42,802 nt of DNA from Candidatus Accumulibacter necessarius (GTDB taxonomy: Bacteria; Pseudomonadota; Gammaproteobacteria; Burkholderiales; Rhodocyclaceae), in assembly GCA_017302435.1 (NCBI GenBank), contig JAFLDL010000041.1:1-42802 (forward strand), written 5' to 3'. The number at the start of each line of letters is the position of its first letter. The first letter of the stretch is position 1. The notes beneath the pieces are model-generated. The model did no database searches. It had not been told where the DNA came from and saw nothing but the letters and a program-made list of their open reading frames with translations. Positions 42,692 to 42,802 of the stretch are shown one piece after another. A program made the position numbers and the translations under genes.

Positions 42692-42802
42692 TCACGACTG
42701 AATCTTCTGGAACGTTTGGAAGTTCAAGGTCAATAAGGACTGTAGGGCGTTGGCGTGGATGGTGTGGGTATCTTGCAAGCAGCGTTCGATAGCGGTAGTG
42801 AA
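42692..42802 (-). CDS. Probable transposase C-terminus, cut by the window edge
   Basis: The minus strand from the window edge encodes FTTAIERCLQDTHTIHANAL and LTLNFQTFQKIQS, then TGA, with coding-like composition. It begins about 10 bases after the break in the peptidase gene. The residues recall C-termini of DDE transposases, but 36 residues are too few to name a family. Confidence 0.45.
   Translation of the reverse strand, partial: FTTAIERCLQDTHTIHANALQSLLTLNFQTFQKIQS

Noticed and set aside
1-42802. CRISPR array
   Set aside because: I saw no regularly spaced direct repeats with unique spacers; the only tandem repeats are in-frame coding repeats and the 18-bp pair at 36623.

Overview
The window looks like a high-GC Gram-negative chromosome, most likely a betaproteobacterium of Rhodocyclales type. 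This rests on overall codon use and gene families, not on a marker gene. It is mainly a chromosomal accessory region with a few housekeeping genes (tRNA-Gly, dihydrouridine synthase, TrmB-like methyltransferase, cardiolipin synthase, MarC). Both ends run into probable insertion sequences: the first residues of an IS630-type transposase at the left edge, and a transposase-like C-terminus at the right edge that interrupts an S10 peptidase-like gene.

Layout. 0-5.5 kb: diguanylate cyclase, dusC, TrmB-like methyltransferase, tRNA-Gly(CCC), two small lipoproteins and a decayed exported protein. 5.6-11.4 kb: SulP transporter, the first DUF2092 plus small exported protein pair, cardiolipin synthase and MarC. 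11.4-13.2 kb: an OmpA remnant beside a second DUF2092 plus small-protein pair. 13.5-25.6 kb: a sulfatase region with two paralogous secreted arylsulfatases, two AraC-type regulators, an outer-membrane beta-barrel protein, an alpha/beta hydrolase, a patatin-like lipoprotein and a DUF2092 remnant. 25.6-33.5 kb: a run of same-strand genes, nearly all for exported or membrane proteins (OmpA-like lipoprotein, third DUF2092 pair, SYLF protein, outer-membrane channel-like protein, large mechanosensitive channel), some translationally coupled. 33.6-36.6 kb: a single-gene primase-helicase-nuclease of the TOTE conflict type beside a broken nucleotidyltransferase. 36.6-42.8 kb: LysR regulator, secreted duplicated-domain protein, lysozyme-inhibitor-like protein, TraB/GumN-like membrane protein, retropepsin-like lipoprotein and the interrupted peptidase.

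How genes may work together. Each AraC regulator is followed at a short distance, in its own upstream region, by a pair of near-identical direct repeats exactly 21 bp apart, the usual AraC-family operator geometry. The first pair lies between regulator and sulfatase, the second between regulator and the OMP-sulfatase pair, so both sulfatase units are probably locally regulated. The most striking unexplained pattern is a two-gene cassette, a DUF2092 (LolA-like) protein plus a short exported protein with a shared C-terminal motif, present three times, with a fourth DUF2092 remnant and a decayed OmpA gene pointing to repeated duplication and loss. The TOTE-type gene is the clearest candidate for a defence system.
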